From Brugia malayi (lineage: Eukaryota > Nematoda > Chromadorea > Rhabditida > Onchocercidae), in contig NW_025062476.1 of the NCBI RefSeq assembly GCF_000002995.4, positions 4,273,001 to 4,337,000 on the forward strand: 64,000 nt of DNA, read 5' to 3'. Under the pieces are notes generated by a model that saw only the letters and a program-made list of their open reading frames with translations, was not told the origin of the DNA and searched no databases. A program made the translations under genes and the position numbers. Each line of letters opens with the position of its first letter. Position 1 is the stretch's first letter. Shown piece after piece: positions 40,331 to 53,344 of the stretch.

Positions 40331-43300
40331 GGGTAGAATCTAGTTATGTCACCATTTCTAAGTCCTTTTCTCCATAGAACAACCAATGTTGTTCTTGCCT
40401 GTCATCTCTGAAATCTATCTCAAACAACCAAAGTCTTGAGCACACGGAGTTGAATTCTAATACACCTTTCACCTTTCATTCTCTCCTCAATGCGGACATG
40501 TCTTCCGAGCCTGAGCAATAAGTTTTTTTAGGTGAAACGTAGAGTGCGCGAAACTGGTTCCGAAACCCTTTGGTTACAGATCTGTTTCTAGTAGACAAAT
40601 AGTTTTGCAGGAGTTCGAATTTGAGGTCAGAGAGTTGTCCTTCTCTCAAAATGGTTGCCCAAAACTAATGAGCCAGTCTGTCCTGTCCATGGACATTTGA
40701 GACCTGTCTGCTTTGGGAGCCTTACCGCAGTATATACGAATTGCAAGCATAGCTTACAAGCCCCTCTCCCAAGACAATCCCTCCTCCTCCGAAGACAATT
40801 TAATCAGTGAGCTAACTGAGCATCTTATATTTTTATACAACAATTTCTATTACTATGATTTTGCTTCATAATAAGGTTGATAATTTCTCAGTAATATCGG
40901 TCTTTGTTGAGAAATCGAGTAGGATGTAAGATATAAAACGATGTTGCAGTATTGAAAAGCAAGCAGTTGGAAACAAGGTGCTCCCGAACTACTTTTCAAT
41001 TATTCATATATCAATAATTTCATGCTACTCAATGCTTTGAGCAAAAAAAAAAAAAAAACAGAATATGATTATTTACAATTAGCAATTGTCTGTAAACTCA
41101 GCAGACATTTTGAAATTCAGTACTCCATTTAGTCTTTACCAACACAATCTTTTGCATCATACATAGTCAGAAAATGGACCGAATACAATAAGCAGAAAAT
41201 GAGATATTTTAATTACAAAAAATTGAGTTTGCAAAAAGTTAAAATCAGTTCCATCTGCAAATCTCGACTGCAATGAATATTTCCTGACGGCTTATAGCTA
41301 CACAAACCGGAAAAAGGAGCATCAGTGGAAATAAAAACGAAATTATTTTCCTTGATTGCAAGAAGGAAACTATAACAAAAATGTCTGCAATATTTCGATA
41401 CGAAATTATTGCTTTATTCTCATCTAACACTTACTAGTTTTAAGTTTTAAGATAAAGAAGCTGTTTAAAAATAAATAAATAAAGAAGTTGTCGACATTCA
41501 CATCACACAGTAGTTATGATTTCGAAAATTTTGATTCTCGCAAATAGCAGAAACCGTATTTCGAAGAGTATTTTAACACGGAGAAAGAGAAAAATGGATG
41601 CAAAGAAGGTAAACAGTGTGGGACATAATTAATATGACACGCGAAGTTGAAATAAAAATATGAATTAGTATCCCAATGACATAGAGATTAGGGCTGCATT
41701 ATGATTAGACACGAAAGATAAAGAAAGGAGGAAGACTATTAGGCAGCTACAAATATTAGACGAATAGTTCCGGAACTGGTGTGTTTCTTCACGATAATTT
41801 ATTCTAAACACTTTCCCAAAGATATAATGCATCTCGAACATAAACAGAAGAGGAGAAATATCAGGCAAATACATTCAAATTATTTTTAAAATTCAGCGTT
41901 ACGCTTGGATAAATTGAATAAAATCTGTTAACCAATTTAATTAAGAAAGCAATTGGAAATTATTACAATAATCGAAATCTCCAGTCAAGCGAACCTGCTA
42001 AATCTGGGCTGAAAACCTCTTTGCATCAATAGCTAAACAATGTCAAAATAAGGTATATTTTAGAAAAAAAAAAAAACAAATTGAAGGAAGATTATAATGT
42101 GTAGTTCAATATAGATCGAATATAACGGAATGGTCTCCTAATTAAGAAATTTCGCGATCCTTCAAAAACGTCTGATAACAGTAACAGGAATGAAATTCTA
42201 ATAGCATGAAGGTAAAATTAAAAAATGGAAAATACGACAGTCTATTTGTGCAACTAAACACAACATCACGAAATATTTTGATGTCGAACACATCTGTCTA
42301 TAAATTGTAAAGTTTGGATTTTGCGGGAAATAAAGTATAAGTGAAGATGAATGGAATATATAAGCAATTTGCAGAACATATTAGAAGCTATGGAAGGAAA
42401 ATATCATAAAACAAACTACAGTAAACGTTTGGAAATTTTTCAAATCAGTGAACAATGTGTTTAATTGAAATTTAAAATTTTTATAGAATAAAATTCGACA
42501 GTATGAAAAAAACAATGAATGGCAGTACCGTTTCTGCTATGTGTCATTTCTCAAATTATATCAACGAAATATCTCGAAAAGAGGGAAAGAAAATCAAGGA
42601 AGTTACAAAATGTTTCCGAAACTTTCCTCAATTGTGTTTCAATTGTCATACTAAAAAAAAATGAATTAACATATAGCAGCTCAGAGAAGTAACAAAATTT
42701 TTGAAGAATTCCAAAATGTGTTAATCTCACTAGGATCTCCTTCAACTGTTCCCTTAATTCAACTCAACACTCATTCGTCCTTTAGTTAAATTTAGAAAAA
42801 ACTCTAGCAGACATATTCAACTGATTCCCTTAAAAAATTTTGCTGTGATAGCTATTCCCCGTCTTTTAAAGCAGTACGAACAGAACTCAATTTGCACTGG
42901 GACGGCGACACAGCAGAGAAAGAGTCCTCCAAAAGTTAACTCTGTCTTTCCTCACCCCTTACTCCCTCTATTAATTACACTCTCTTCCTGTGCTTGCTGT
43001 CATTCCCGAATACAAACAACAACGATCGTAACAACTGCTCATTATAAAAAAGACATTTATTTGATAAGGAGAAGATGTGAGGGTACGATATAGAGGCATT
43101 GCAAAGGATAATTTAAATAGCATTGCAGTTATGGGATCTCAAATGTGCTATACGAAATGCTAAAAAATGCAAAAATTGGAAATGTTTCTATCATATATTT
43201 CTAGTATGTCACATAATTCTTTTTAAGCATTTTAGATAAATACTATGAGAAAGATATTCTGCGGAATGTTGAAAATTTTTAAGACCACAAATTTTAAAAA

Positions 43301-43447
43301 AAAATTCAAATCTTCTTTATATCTGCAACTACTATTTTTTCGAATTGCTCATCTGATGATTCAGTAGTGTTCGAATTTAATTTAGCTTATTGTTGTGTGT
43401 TGTTATTTTAAAAATTTAGCGTTGTTATTCTAAAACTTGCGAAAAAC

Positions 43448-43472
43448 AAAAAAAAAAAAAAAAAAAAAAAAA
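43448..43472. repeat. Poly(A) tract
   Basis: About 25 consecutive A residues, directly followed by a CpG-richer segment upstream of the dynein light chain gene. Confidence 0.9.
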
Positions 43473-43577
43473 GACTGCGCGGTGAATTACGTTAACGCGT
43501 AGTGTCTCTTTAATGGATTAACTTAATGCGTACAGAGTCCCTCCAGAACAAGCAATGAATCAAACAATGAATATGAA

Positions 43578-43616
43578 TTTTCACGTCGAATCTTCACGCT
43601 GAATCTTCACGTTGAA
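43578..43616. repeat. Three 13-bp tandem repeats upstream of dyrb-1
   Basis: Three head-to-tail units of TYTTCACGYYGAA at 43578-43590, 43591-43603 and 43604-43616, about 330 bases before the roadblock start codon. They could be a tandem binding site, which is an inference only. Confidence 0.8.
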
Positions 43617-43921
43617 CCCTTTGCACGCCCGCCTATCGCATTCATCAATTAATTATTTCCATTACAACCGACAATCATTGGACTGAATCCTATTCAAAGT
43701 AACCTATATCATAGCTAGTTGCATGCAACGAGCTAGGATTGTCTGGCTGTTTGCTTGGGGACATTAACTCTGTTAAGGGCCTAATGAAGTAAGGGAGAGG
43801 ATTGAGGCTTGCAAAGAGTATGCTTTACTTGGTACAAGAAATTTATATTCATACACAACAATACTTTTGTCATTCTCCTTTTTTTCCATTTAGTTAGCTT
43901 ATTTCTTATTTGCTAAGTGCT

Positions 43922-43944
43922 CATGTCTTGCAGCTGCTGAAGCA
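43922..43944 (+). promoter_or_regulatory. Splice acceptor before dyrb-1 ATG
   Basis: TCTTGCAG ends at 43933 and an 11-base leader precedes the ATG. No upstream exon is evident, so leader trans-splicing is likely. Confidence 0.5.
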
Positions 43945-44329
43945 ATGTCAGATGTAGAGGAAACTTTGAAGAGAATTCAGAGCCAAAAGAATGTTGCTGG
44001 AGTTATCGTTATGGACTCATCCGGTAGGGCTTATCAGTTCCTTATCATTTCTCCTCATTCTTTGTTCAGTTTATCTCACAACTTTAACTGCCTAGACTTT
44101 AACTTTCATAGGTCGAGCAATTCGATCAACATTGGATGATGAAGCTACACAACAACATTGTATATTGCTGCATCAATTGTGCGATAAATCAAAAAGTGTT
44201 ATCCGGGAATTGGATGGCTCAAATGATCTCACATTTTTGAGGTTACGAACAAGAAAACACGAAATAATGATTGCACCTGACAAAGACTTCTTGTTAGCTG
44301 TAATACAAAACATTTCTGCGCAGTTTTGA
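43945..44329 (+). CDS. dyrb-1: Dynein light chain, roadblock/LC7 family
   Basis: Two exons (43945-44023, 44112-44329) encode 98 residues, the normal roadblock length. The protein begins [19 protein letters not shown], continues with [17 protein letters not shown], and ends with [20 protein letters not shown] and VIQNISAQF, all characteristic of roadblock dynein light chains (DYNLRB; DYRB-1 in worms). The protein dimerises on the dynein intermediate chain and helps in cargo transport and mitosis. An AATAAA at 44588-44593 lies about 260 bases after the stop. The ATAD3 gene follows on the same strand 548 bp later. Confidence 0.95.
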
Positions 44330-44877
44330 TTGTACAGTTCGTTGCAGTTTCTGATTCTGTATTTATTTATATGTGATAATAAGTTTTATATTTTTCTTAT
44401 AGGAGCGATCTATAGATTAACGTTATTTCCCTGATATAAGAGGGAGGGAACGTTGGAGTGGAAAGAGAGTACAAAAATATAAACTAAAAAAAAAACAGCA
44501 TAATGTGTTTTTGCTTTCGGTGTATTTTAATGAATGAGCTAAATTTGATTGTCTTCACTGTATTATTATATTTCGTCATCAGACCATAATAAAATTAATA
44601 TTTTCTTCACTTTTACCCTGTTGTATCAAGGACACCTTGCGGAAGTTTCACCACGATTTTGCCACTTTCTTTTGATATGTGTTATCATAACACTTTTATT
44701 TAGTAGTGTTGACGTAGGAATTCATTAGACCAAATGTTGCGGTAATAAAAAATAAAAAAAAGGGACCAAACTCATTGGTTTTTTCCCCATTAAATTATTA
44801 CTTTTATCATTTGGACATGTTTACTAGCTATAAGTTAGTGATATCTTAATTCAGTATTGTATTTCCAGGTGTGCACC
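44330..44877 (+). other. Intercistronic spacer, possible operon junction
   Basis: It contains the roadblock poly(A) signal (44588-44593) and, at its end, ATTTCCAG (AG 44867-44868) nine bases before the ATAD3 ATG. No separate promoter is recognisable, so co-transcription with trans-splicing at this acceptor is possible. Confidence 0.4.
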
Positions 44878-47800
44878 ATGCCTAGTTTCTTTGATATACT
44901 TGGATTAGGCTCACAAGAAAGGTCTTCGAAAAATATCTTACAGACAGCTACTGGTGAGCTACAGTGTTTGGAATAGTTAACTTCATGGATTATGTACTTT
45001 TATTTCTGTTAGGGAACCAGCATATAGATTGGTTACGCAGTATTTCAACAGCTTTCATGCTGTATTATATTTCGGAAGTCTTCCAGAAACTCTGATAGGA
45101 GACGTCATTACGGTTGCATTTAACAGTATTTCAAGATATCCTTGGGACTTTGCAGATACTTGGGCGCATAAGAAGAATAACCAAGTAGATTTTTAAATGA
45201 AATGTCCAAAATTAGTTTTATTTCAGATTCCAGCGAAAATGCTTCGAAAGGAAGTAGTGCAGGAGTACAAACACAAATGCAAAAAGGGTATTCTTTTGAT
45301 TCTTCAGCGCTGGAACGTGCGGCTGATGCTGCGCGACAGCTAGAAATGTCTCGAAATGCCAAGGAAGCATTTGAAATGGCACGATTGCAAGAATTTACGA
45401 AACAGAAAGAATATGAGGCAGCTGCTAAGGTATATTCAGGATATAATAGTTTGAGAAGTTTGCAAGAAAACGATATACATGGACTTGAATGACTTTTCAT
45501 GGACAATATAATAAACCATATTTATGAACGACTAATTTCAACTTTGCTGATTAGGTCATCTTAATTTCATAGCATTTCTGTTGTTTTAATTATTTTATTG
45601 GTTTTTGACATGTTGCAGCAAGCAGAAGCACAGATACAAGCACAGCGGTCAGAACAGATACGTGTTGCAGAAGAAGAAAGACGCAAAACTTTAGTTGAAG
45701 AAACAAAACATGCACGTGCTGTAAGTAAATAGAGATTTGGAATGTATTTATTATTATTATCTTTTTTTTTTTTTTTGAGACTTAGTGTCATTTTTCTAAC
45801 CGTAGTATATTTTGGAAAGAAAACCTTTAGAGAGCAGAGCATCAAGATCACTTGGCACGTAAAAGACAAGAGGAAGAGCTAACGATGAAAGCGCGTATGC
45901 AAGCTGAAAATCTAAAGAAACAGGAGGAAAGTGTGCGTAAGCAGGAAGCCATAAGGAAAGGTAACATTTATTGCATCCAATTCCAATTCGTTCAAATTGT
46001 GTAACTTTCGTAAATTGTCCTGGTCTGTTAATCTATTCTATATTTTTATTGCAATCACGTATGGATTTTTCATTCATCGCCATATCCCAGATTATCGATT
46101 GATGAATCGATATATCATAATATCTTTTTTTTTTTTTGGATATTTTTTGAGTAAACTTGGGAGCTTTCAACAAATGGATTTCAAAAATGTTATTAGCGCA
46201 TACAACAAACTATTTCAGCAACCATTGAACACGAACTGGCTTTAAAACATAAATATGATCTAGAAAAGGTTGAAGCTGAAACTAATGCTAGAGCTAAAGC
46301 CGCTCGCCAAAATCGTGATATTAATTTGGAACAATTACGTGCATCTGAAGAAGAGCGGAGAAAAACAACGATTGAGAAAATTAAGTTGGTATTTTAAGCA
46401 TATGAGCGAAAGATTCCTCTAGTCACTACAAGCAGAGTTATAATTTATTTATGACATTAGTTAATTAATTTGTTTTACTTTCTCCATCGACATTCGTGAT
46501 TTATTGCAAACTGTCATTTAATCCAAAAACAGACATGTTTTTCCACTTGAGGTGTTAAACCGTCAACTCAGCAGTTATGAACATGAAATAGTTTAATTTA
46601 TCGGCTCTATGCTATTTTCTAATGCGTTTTAATGAATTTTTCGGGATCGTGAAAACCTCTTGTTACTGTAGTGCATCTAAAATTTTTCACAAAAAAGTTA
46701 AAATAGTTTACGCTTAAAATATGCAGGACCACTGGAACAGTCTTAGGTGCTGGACTACAAGAATTTTTGAACGATCCAAAAAAGATCGTCTCAGCTGTTA
46801 GTATTTTTTGATTTTCTTACTGATTTTAATTTATAATTAAATGGTGAGACGACATCTGATGCATCAATAAAAAATCAAGGAATGTATTGCGTCAGTTTAT
46901 GTTACAGAGTGCATTTTATTGCCGTATTCAAAGAATTAATAATTTTGATTTTTGTACAGGTTGCTAGTATAACTGCGCTTGCTATTGGCATGTACGGCGC
47001 TAAACGAGGCACAGCAGTTGTAGCTCGTCAGATTGAATCTCGATGGGGAAAACCGAGTTTAGTTCGAGATACTTCTCGTATAACATTCTCAGAACTGTTC
47101 AGACATCCAATCAAGACATTTAGAACCGCTTTTCGAACTCTGGATGATCCTTTGAAAGGAATCATTCTAAGTGTAAGTACTTTCTCGTAAAATGAACTTT
47201 AATAATGAATTTTATTTCTACTATTAAGGAAAGAAATTTTTTAAGCCCGAGTTGGAAGCGCACTTGCGAGATATTGCAATAACTACGAGAAATACAAAAC
47301 GGAATCATGGTCTTTTCCGGAACATACTGTTTTATGGTCCACCTGGTACTGGCAAAACTCTTTTCGCCAAGGTATGTTTTAACATCAGATAAAAAATGGA
47401 AACATTATTTGAACACACACATGTATCTCGTTTTGTCCGAACATTTTGGTAATAGTATTAACATATAATTACATTTGATTGTTTGAATTTAAACAAACTG
47501 AATTCTGTATAAAAGTGACAGATCAAAATAAGGCATTGCTCTCTCGCACTATAACGACATTGTTGATCTTCTAAATTGCTAGAACTTTTGCTTTTTTCAG
47601 CTTTGTATCGTGATTCTATTGTTAGTAATAAATGATAAAATAAGCTTTTGCATTCATGATTTTGTTCCAGAGTTTAGCTCATCATTCGGGCTTGGATTAT
47701 GCTGTTATGACTGGTGGTGATGTGGCACCTTTGGGACATGATGGCGTTTCTGCGATGCACAAGGTTTTTGATTGGGCTGAACACACGAGAAAAGGGTAAG

Positions 47801-49597
47801 GATTTATTTTTATACATTATCTTTTTATGATCACTCATAAGAATGAAGTAATTTTGATGCTCATTAGAAACTTCTAAATTTTTTTGTAGATGATTAACTT
47901 AAGTACTCTAAATAAAGTTTTTCTGTGCTAAAAGCTGGAAACTGTGTGGATCATTTTTTACTATCTTTTCTTCTAGTTTGGTGCTCTTTATCGATGAAGC
48001 TGATGCATTTTTGCGTAAGAGAGCAACCGAGCAAATAAGTGAGAGTATGCGCGCTACGTTAAATGCATTTCTGTTTAGAACTGGTGAACAGTCTAAAAAG
48101 TGAGTTTTTTTTTTCTAACGAATGATTTTTGTAACAACTATTGGGCTACGGAAGCTAAAGAACAGTTAATTTACTTTTAAAAATTTTTGTTCATTTGGAC
48201 TCAGTAATTAAGACTTATTGACTCATTAAGACTCATTAATTCTTAAGATTTATGTTAGTTGTTGCTTCAAATCAGCCGGAACAGTTTGACTGGGCCGTGA
48301 ATGATCGATTGGACGAATTAGTTGAATTCAAATTACCCGGTATGTTAGTTATCTTATTTTACTATGTTTTAACAAACAACACAGAATAAAATAGATCAAA
48401 AAAGCGTTTTTCTGCATTTTTTAAGGAACTGCTTTAAGAAAATCCAGTGATTGTGTTTTTATATCCATATCATCACGAATTCATCACATCTCTGCTCTTA
48501 ATGCATTTTATTTCATCATTTCTTAAGAGCTGGCTTTTTGTTAATTCGTGAACAAGCGTCTCAAAATGGAATATTTCAATACAAAAAACTGATTAAATAT
48601 TGATGTTATAAGTGATGGATATGGTATAGAATTTTACCTGTGTTGATGTCATAATATAAAGGATGCAGTTTCTTATTTCAGTTGTAATAAAAAACTTCAG
48701 GTCCCATGGAACGTGAGCGTATCATTTTGCAGTATTTTAATAAATACATTGCTACACCAGCTACGTCAGGTTCTAAAAAAGCACGCTTAAAGTTAGCAGA
48801 CTTTGACTGGGTCAAAAAATGCACTGATATCGCACAGAAGACAGATGGAATGAGTGGTCGGCAGCTTTCCAAGCTTGTCATCGGTTGGCAGGTGGTTAAT
48901 AAACAATATGTTAAATACAGATATTATAACTGACATATGTTGTGAATATGACATGAGTTTGCTAAATTTTGTAGAAATGTTGGTTTCGTTATTTAGATTA
49001 TATTTATTGGGAAGTTTCTTCAAAATTTTAAATTTAAGTAAAAAAATAAAGTTATTTTAAATTAAAGGGAGTAAAAGAATGAGAAGGATATTACTTACAA
49101 TTCATATGTCGAATTTTAGAAGTCGGATATTGGTATTTAGTTATAGCATTTAAAGTCTTAGGCAGCTGCATATGCTTCTGAAGATGGCGTACTTACAACC
49201 GAAATGATCGATCGTTGCACAGATGATATGGTAAATCAGCACAAACAGAAGATTATGTGGCTTGATAGGGAGCAGTTATCTGTGAGGCACTTTGGACACA
49301 GAGTAAATTTTTAATTTCACTGTTTCGAATTCTTATCTAATATTAATGCCAAATAAACCAGTGGTTTATAGTTTTTATAACTAATTCTTGAAATTTTCAT
49401 TTATGGGAGAGATGATTGGGAGGAGCATTTTTTCCGGAAATCGAGAAATTTGGTTTTTGTCTTAAGTATTTTAATCCAGCTACTAGATTTATCAAGTTTG
49501 TTGATTTTTTGTATTTTGCTCTAACTTGGCATTTTAGATACCGGAAGAATTGCCAAACCTGATATCCCATTCACAAAAGGAGAGAACGGTATCGTAA
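44878..49597 (+). CDS. atad-3: Mitochondrial AAA+ ATPase ATAD3
   Basis: Fourteen exons (44878-44953, 45227-45429, 45619-45720, 45831-45960, 46219-46384, 46727-46796, 46960-47172, 47246-47371, 47671-47795, 47977-48099, 48248-48339, 48701-48891, 49162-49302, 49538-49597) join in frame to 605 residues, close to other ATAD3 proteins. The N-terminal half is a long Glu/Lys/Arg/Ala-rich coiled coil (about 40-235). A short hydrophobic segment ([13 protein letters not shown], about 250-262) is the expected inner-membrane anchor. The AAA+ domain has Walker A GPPGTGKT (about 351-358) and Walker [12 protein letters not shown] (about 405-415), followed by the [20 protein letters not shown] sensor and Arg-finger region. 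ATAD3 supports mitochondrial nucleoid and cristae organisation and is needed for worm development. The last exon is tentative: reading through its donor would instead end the protein at HRVNF. Confidence 0.94.
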
Positions 49598-52019
49598 AAA
49601 TCATTTTATCTACCATCCAAAAACAACTTTTGTGGATCGTATCATTTTGTGAGAAGTTGTAGATGTTGTTTGTTCAATTGTTATAAAATTTGATATCTGC
49701 ACTTTCTGATCATTCTGGATGTTATCATTTTAAAAAAAGTATGGTTCAGCGAGAAATCATCATTAAAAAGAATTGGATGATAAAAATTAATGTTAAAATA
49801 AAAGCTCATTGTTGTATCTGTTCAGGTAGAAGATTTTGAAAAAAAAATTTTGTGCAGCAACTACATTTGAATGCTGCATGAAAATTTGTATACAGTGAAA
49901 GGAGTATACTTGTAATGGAAGGAAGCTTGATCTGTTCACCGAAAAAAAAATTCTGAAGTAAGCGATGAAATGTCGCTAAGTTTAATCCAGATATATCTAA
50001 TCCAGTTTTTACCGCCTTGTATCTCTCTATAGCAGATCACTGCAGTATATTTGAAACATACAACAAAGTTTCATGGAATTTTGTTTTTTATTGCTGATTA
50101 ACAACTGCATACAATAACTTGTTCAGTCAAACCATAAAAATGTGCTGGGCTTTTTGAATAGATTTGAAATTCTTGAAGTGTTCAAGATTTTTGTTGCTCC
50201 CATGCATAGCACTTAATTATTTAAAATAATGCATTACTCCACTGTCCGTGTTCAGATTTAACTGCACTCTGAAATGATATCAGAGATATACCTTTAATCA
50301 TTTCAGAGATATATCATATAATATCTTAATCGAGCAGAATGATTATGATTGCTAGTTGATAGACATAGAAAGTGACAATAAATACATAATTTTTACTGAT
50401 TGACAAAAGTGTGAAATAATTGGTAAAATTTTAAATATGAAAATTATTAACTAGCTAAACATCTGAGCAGGATTAAATATGGTAGAAAATGGAAAATGAT
50501 AACACATATCAAACGAACTCTATGCATCATCAATGCGGCGGTATGGGCAGCAAGTGAGAATTTGGAATAAAAGCGGGAAGGATGAAAGGAAGTTACTTTC
50601 ACAGGTTACTCATTATTTCACTAAAGTTTAGTGAAGTTGAATTTTTTACATAATCTGCATACTAACACTTAGATTATTTCCTAAACTTGTGCTGTCTACA
50701 GCAATGATAATAAATAATATCAATATCTACCTGAATTGAGTGCTACCTGTAATGTATGCTATAAGCAAGCCAAATATTATCAGTTGAATTTGCATTGCTA
50801 CTGGATTGCATTTTAGTGCTGTCTAATTACTTCCTTCGACTAAAATGTATATGAGTGTCTGGAGGTGTCTGGTAGAAGAGTGGCTCTCAACGGGTGGCAA
50901 GCAACCGAGGAACATTTGAATGGCACCACTGGCACCACTGGCACAGGCAGCATCAATAGCAATAACAACAACAACAATAACTTCGTCTTCCCTATTCTCT
51001 ACTTGAATGATATCTTTCGGATAACGGTCATTTGCAGTTGGATTATTAAATTAATATTATTGTCATAACAACAGCAATAGAAAACACAAATTTTATTCTA
51101 TAAATTTTATCCCATAGATTTTACAAATAATCTGATCACTTCATACTTCAATGAAATCTTAAATTTTATTGTCTTTATCAGTTCATTATTATTATCATTA
51201 TTATTATTTAATAATCTACAGTTTTCTCAAGAATATATTGGTATTTTTTTTGTGTAATTCTACTCGAATACAATGTTCCAATTCATGCTTATTGTTCGAT
51301 ACTTGATTTTTTTTTTTGTTCTTTTTTGAATTTAGAAATTACTTTTCTCTCTTTACACTTCGGTTTTATATCAAACCACTTTTGTTCTTGATCTACCAAT
51401 GATAATGATAGAGTTTGCAAAATAATTTTATTCTGCAATATTCCAGTTTCGGTAAAATGCCTAAATCTTATATGATAATTAAAATTTTGGTTTAAAAATT
51501 AATTACTACATTAAACATTAAAGTTATCGCTATACAAATCTGTACGAATGGATAATTTAAGAATTAAAAATTTCAGCATTTTTGTTTACACAATGAAATT
51601 TGCAACATTTTAAGATTCAAACCATTTTTCTCTTTTGAACTTGGCAAAGCTTGTTGTAATTTTTCAAAATAAAATAAATGACTGTTGGTTATATCTATCC
51701 CACTTGTTGCTGTTATATGGATGGCGAAATAAGCGGTACGGATTGGTACCACAAACAACAGTGAAAGAGGACGAAACTGGTCGATTTTTTGATTATTATT
51801 TGAAAAAAGAACTGGAGATTTATGTATTAATTTATGTATTACAGTAGATTATCTTTATTTCATTTCTTCAAGTAAAAGACAAAAAAAAAATGATATTTTA
51901 AAGAGGTAGAAGCATTTATCAGGTAGATATTAAGGTAAACTTACACTTCAATAATGGATATCTGAAATTGTAAACTACAGATGATTATTTATAATAATTT
52001 TCCGCTTATTTATTTGTTA

Positions 52020-52261
52020 TTAGTGTTGTTATCATTATTATTTATTACTATTAACTATTATTATTATTATTTGTTATTATTACTATTATTATTTATTATT
52101 ACCATTATTATTATTTATTATTACTATTATTATTATTTGTTATTACTATTATTGTTTATTATTATTGTTACCATTTTACTATTTTTAACTTATTTGTTAT
52201 TATTACTATTATTATTTATTACTATTAATAATAATAATAATAATAATTATTATTATTATTA
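52020..52261. repeat. Long ATT/TTATTT microsatellite
   Basis: About 240 bases made almost only of ATT, TTATTT and ACT/GTT variants, ending in AAT units that are complementary to the ATT units and could form a hairpin. It creates a false open frame rich in Leu, Tyr and Ile. Confidence 0.9.
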
Positions 52262-53321
52262 CTGACCAAAAAATTAATAGAAATTGACTTTTTTATATGA
52301 AATTGTAAAGCAAATTCCCTAGTTTGCTGAACATCTTAAACTCACTCTTTATAGTTATGTGAATGGTGAAGAAAGGCTTTCTTGCAGATGATAATAGTTT
52401 TAAAAAATTTAATATAGCTAATATCAAAATTAGAAAATATGTCAATTGATGAAATTTAAATATTTGATATGTTCATTGTCACAGAATATCAATTATTCAA
52501 TTTAATCAAATTATATTTCATTGCTTGTAATAGCAATTTCAGTTTTGAAAAAATATAAACATTCAGTACTAAGATAATTTTTACGACAAAGTATTAACTA
52601 GTACAATAAATTTTAGTATAAAAATGTTTGAAAACTAAAAGCAACAAATTATACCAAAATTAATCATTTCATAGTTTTCAATAAGAATTCATGAAATCAT
52701 CCAAAAATTAAGTATATTTAGTATTATTCGTTTGATAGCAGAATTTTGTCATAGAAAAAAAAAGTGCTATAGCAAAGATTATGTTTTGAAAAAGAAAAGA
52801 AAAAGACTATCAATCTTAATCTGACATGCATTTATCAGAACAGTGAACAGCTCACAGTCCTTAATTGTCACAATGTGTAGGTGGACAACAACATTGGTCA
52901 TTTTTGTTAACAAATGTAATTTTTGATCTTCTACTTATTTCATTTAAAAAAATAAATTTAAACTTCAGTGCTTTTAGATCTAACGAAATTGGTAATTTTT
53001 TTCTTTTTTTTTTTCATCCTTTTCATAAATTTTTGTTATTATTAGAATAAAATATTATATATTCATCAATATTAAATTTTTTCAGTTTTTTTAAAATTTT
53101 AATGTCATGAATTTTTCTTCTTTCCTTTGTGCTAGAGATATAATAGAGAGAGAGGGAGAGAGTGGTACCACAAATTTATCCAGATATTATTCCGGGATAA
53201 AATTTTGGTATTGTGCATACCCAAAAGTAGGATCCATGAAAATTATAAAAACATGGAGAGTAAATATGAGAGAAGATGGGAATAATAAAACCGGGACATT
53301 GTGCCAGGCTGAAACAGCTTC

Positions 53322-53344
53322 GTACTACTACTACTACTACTACT
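53322..53344. repeat. (TAC)n microsatellite
   Basis: About seven TAC/ACT triplets in the GC-richer patch upstream of lin-42. Confidence 0.9.

Larger units (their letters stand above)
33828..43944. other. ~10-kb spacer between divergent galectin and dynein light chain genes
   Basis: It contains homopolymers (for example 38019-38043 and 43448-43472), trinucleotide repeats, GC-richer patches at about 37030-37180, 38640-39060 and 43475-43640, and a decayed non-LTR retrotransposon at about 39190-40330. An unassigned open stretch lies at 40476-40664 on the minus strand. No intact gene was recognised. Regulatory DNA for both flanking genes is presumably here. Confidence 0.55.

Noticed and set aside
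45120..45506. 128-codon minus-strand frame
   Set aside because: Antisense shadow of the ATAD3 coiled-coil exon 45227-45429.
50865..51068. 67-codon frame with Gly/Thr and Asn repeats
   Set aside because: Short repeat-derived peptide (ACTGGC and AAC repeats) without homology.
51981..52265. 94-codon Leu/Tyr/Ile-rich open frame
   Set aside because: It is a direct translation of the ATT microsatellite.
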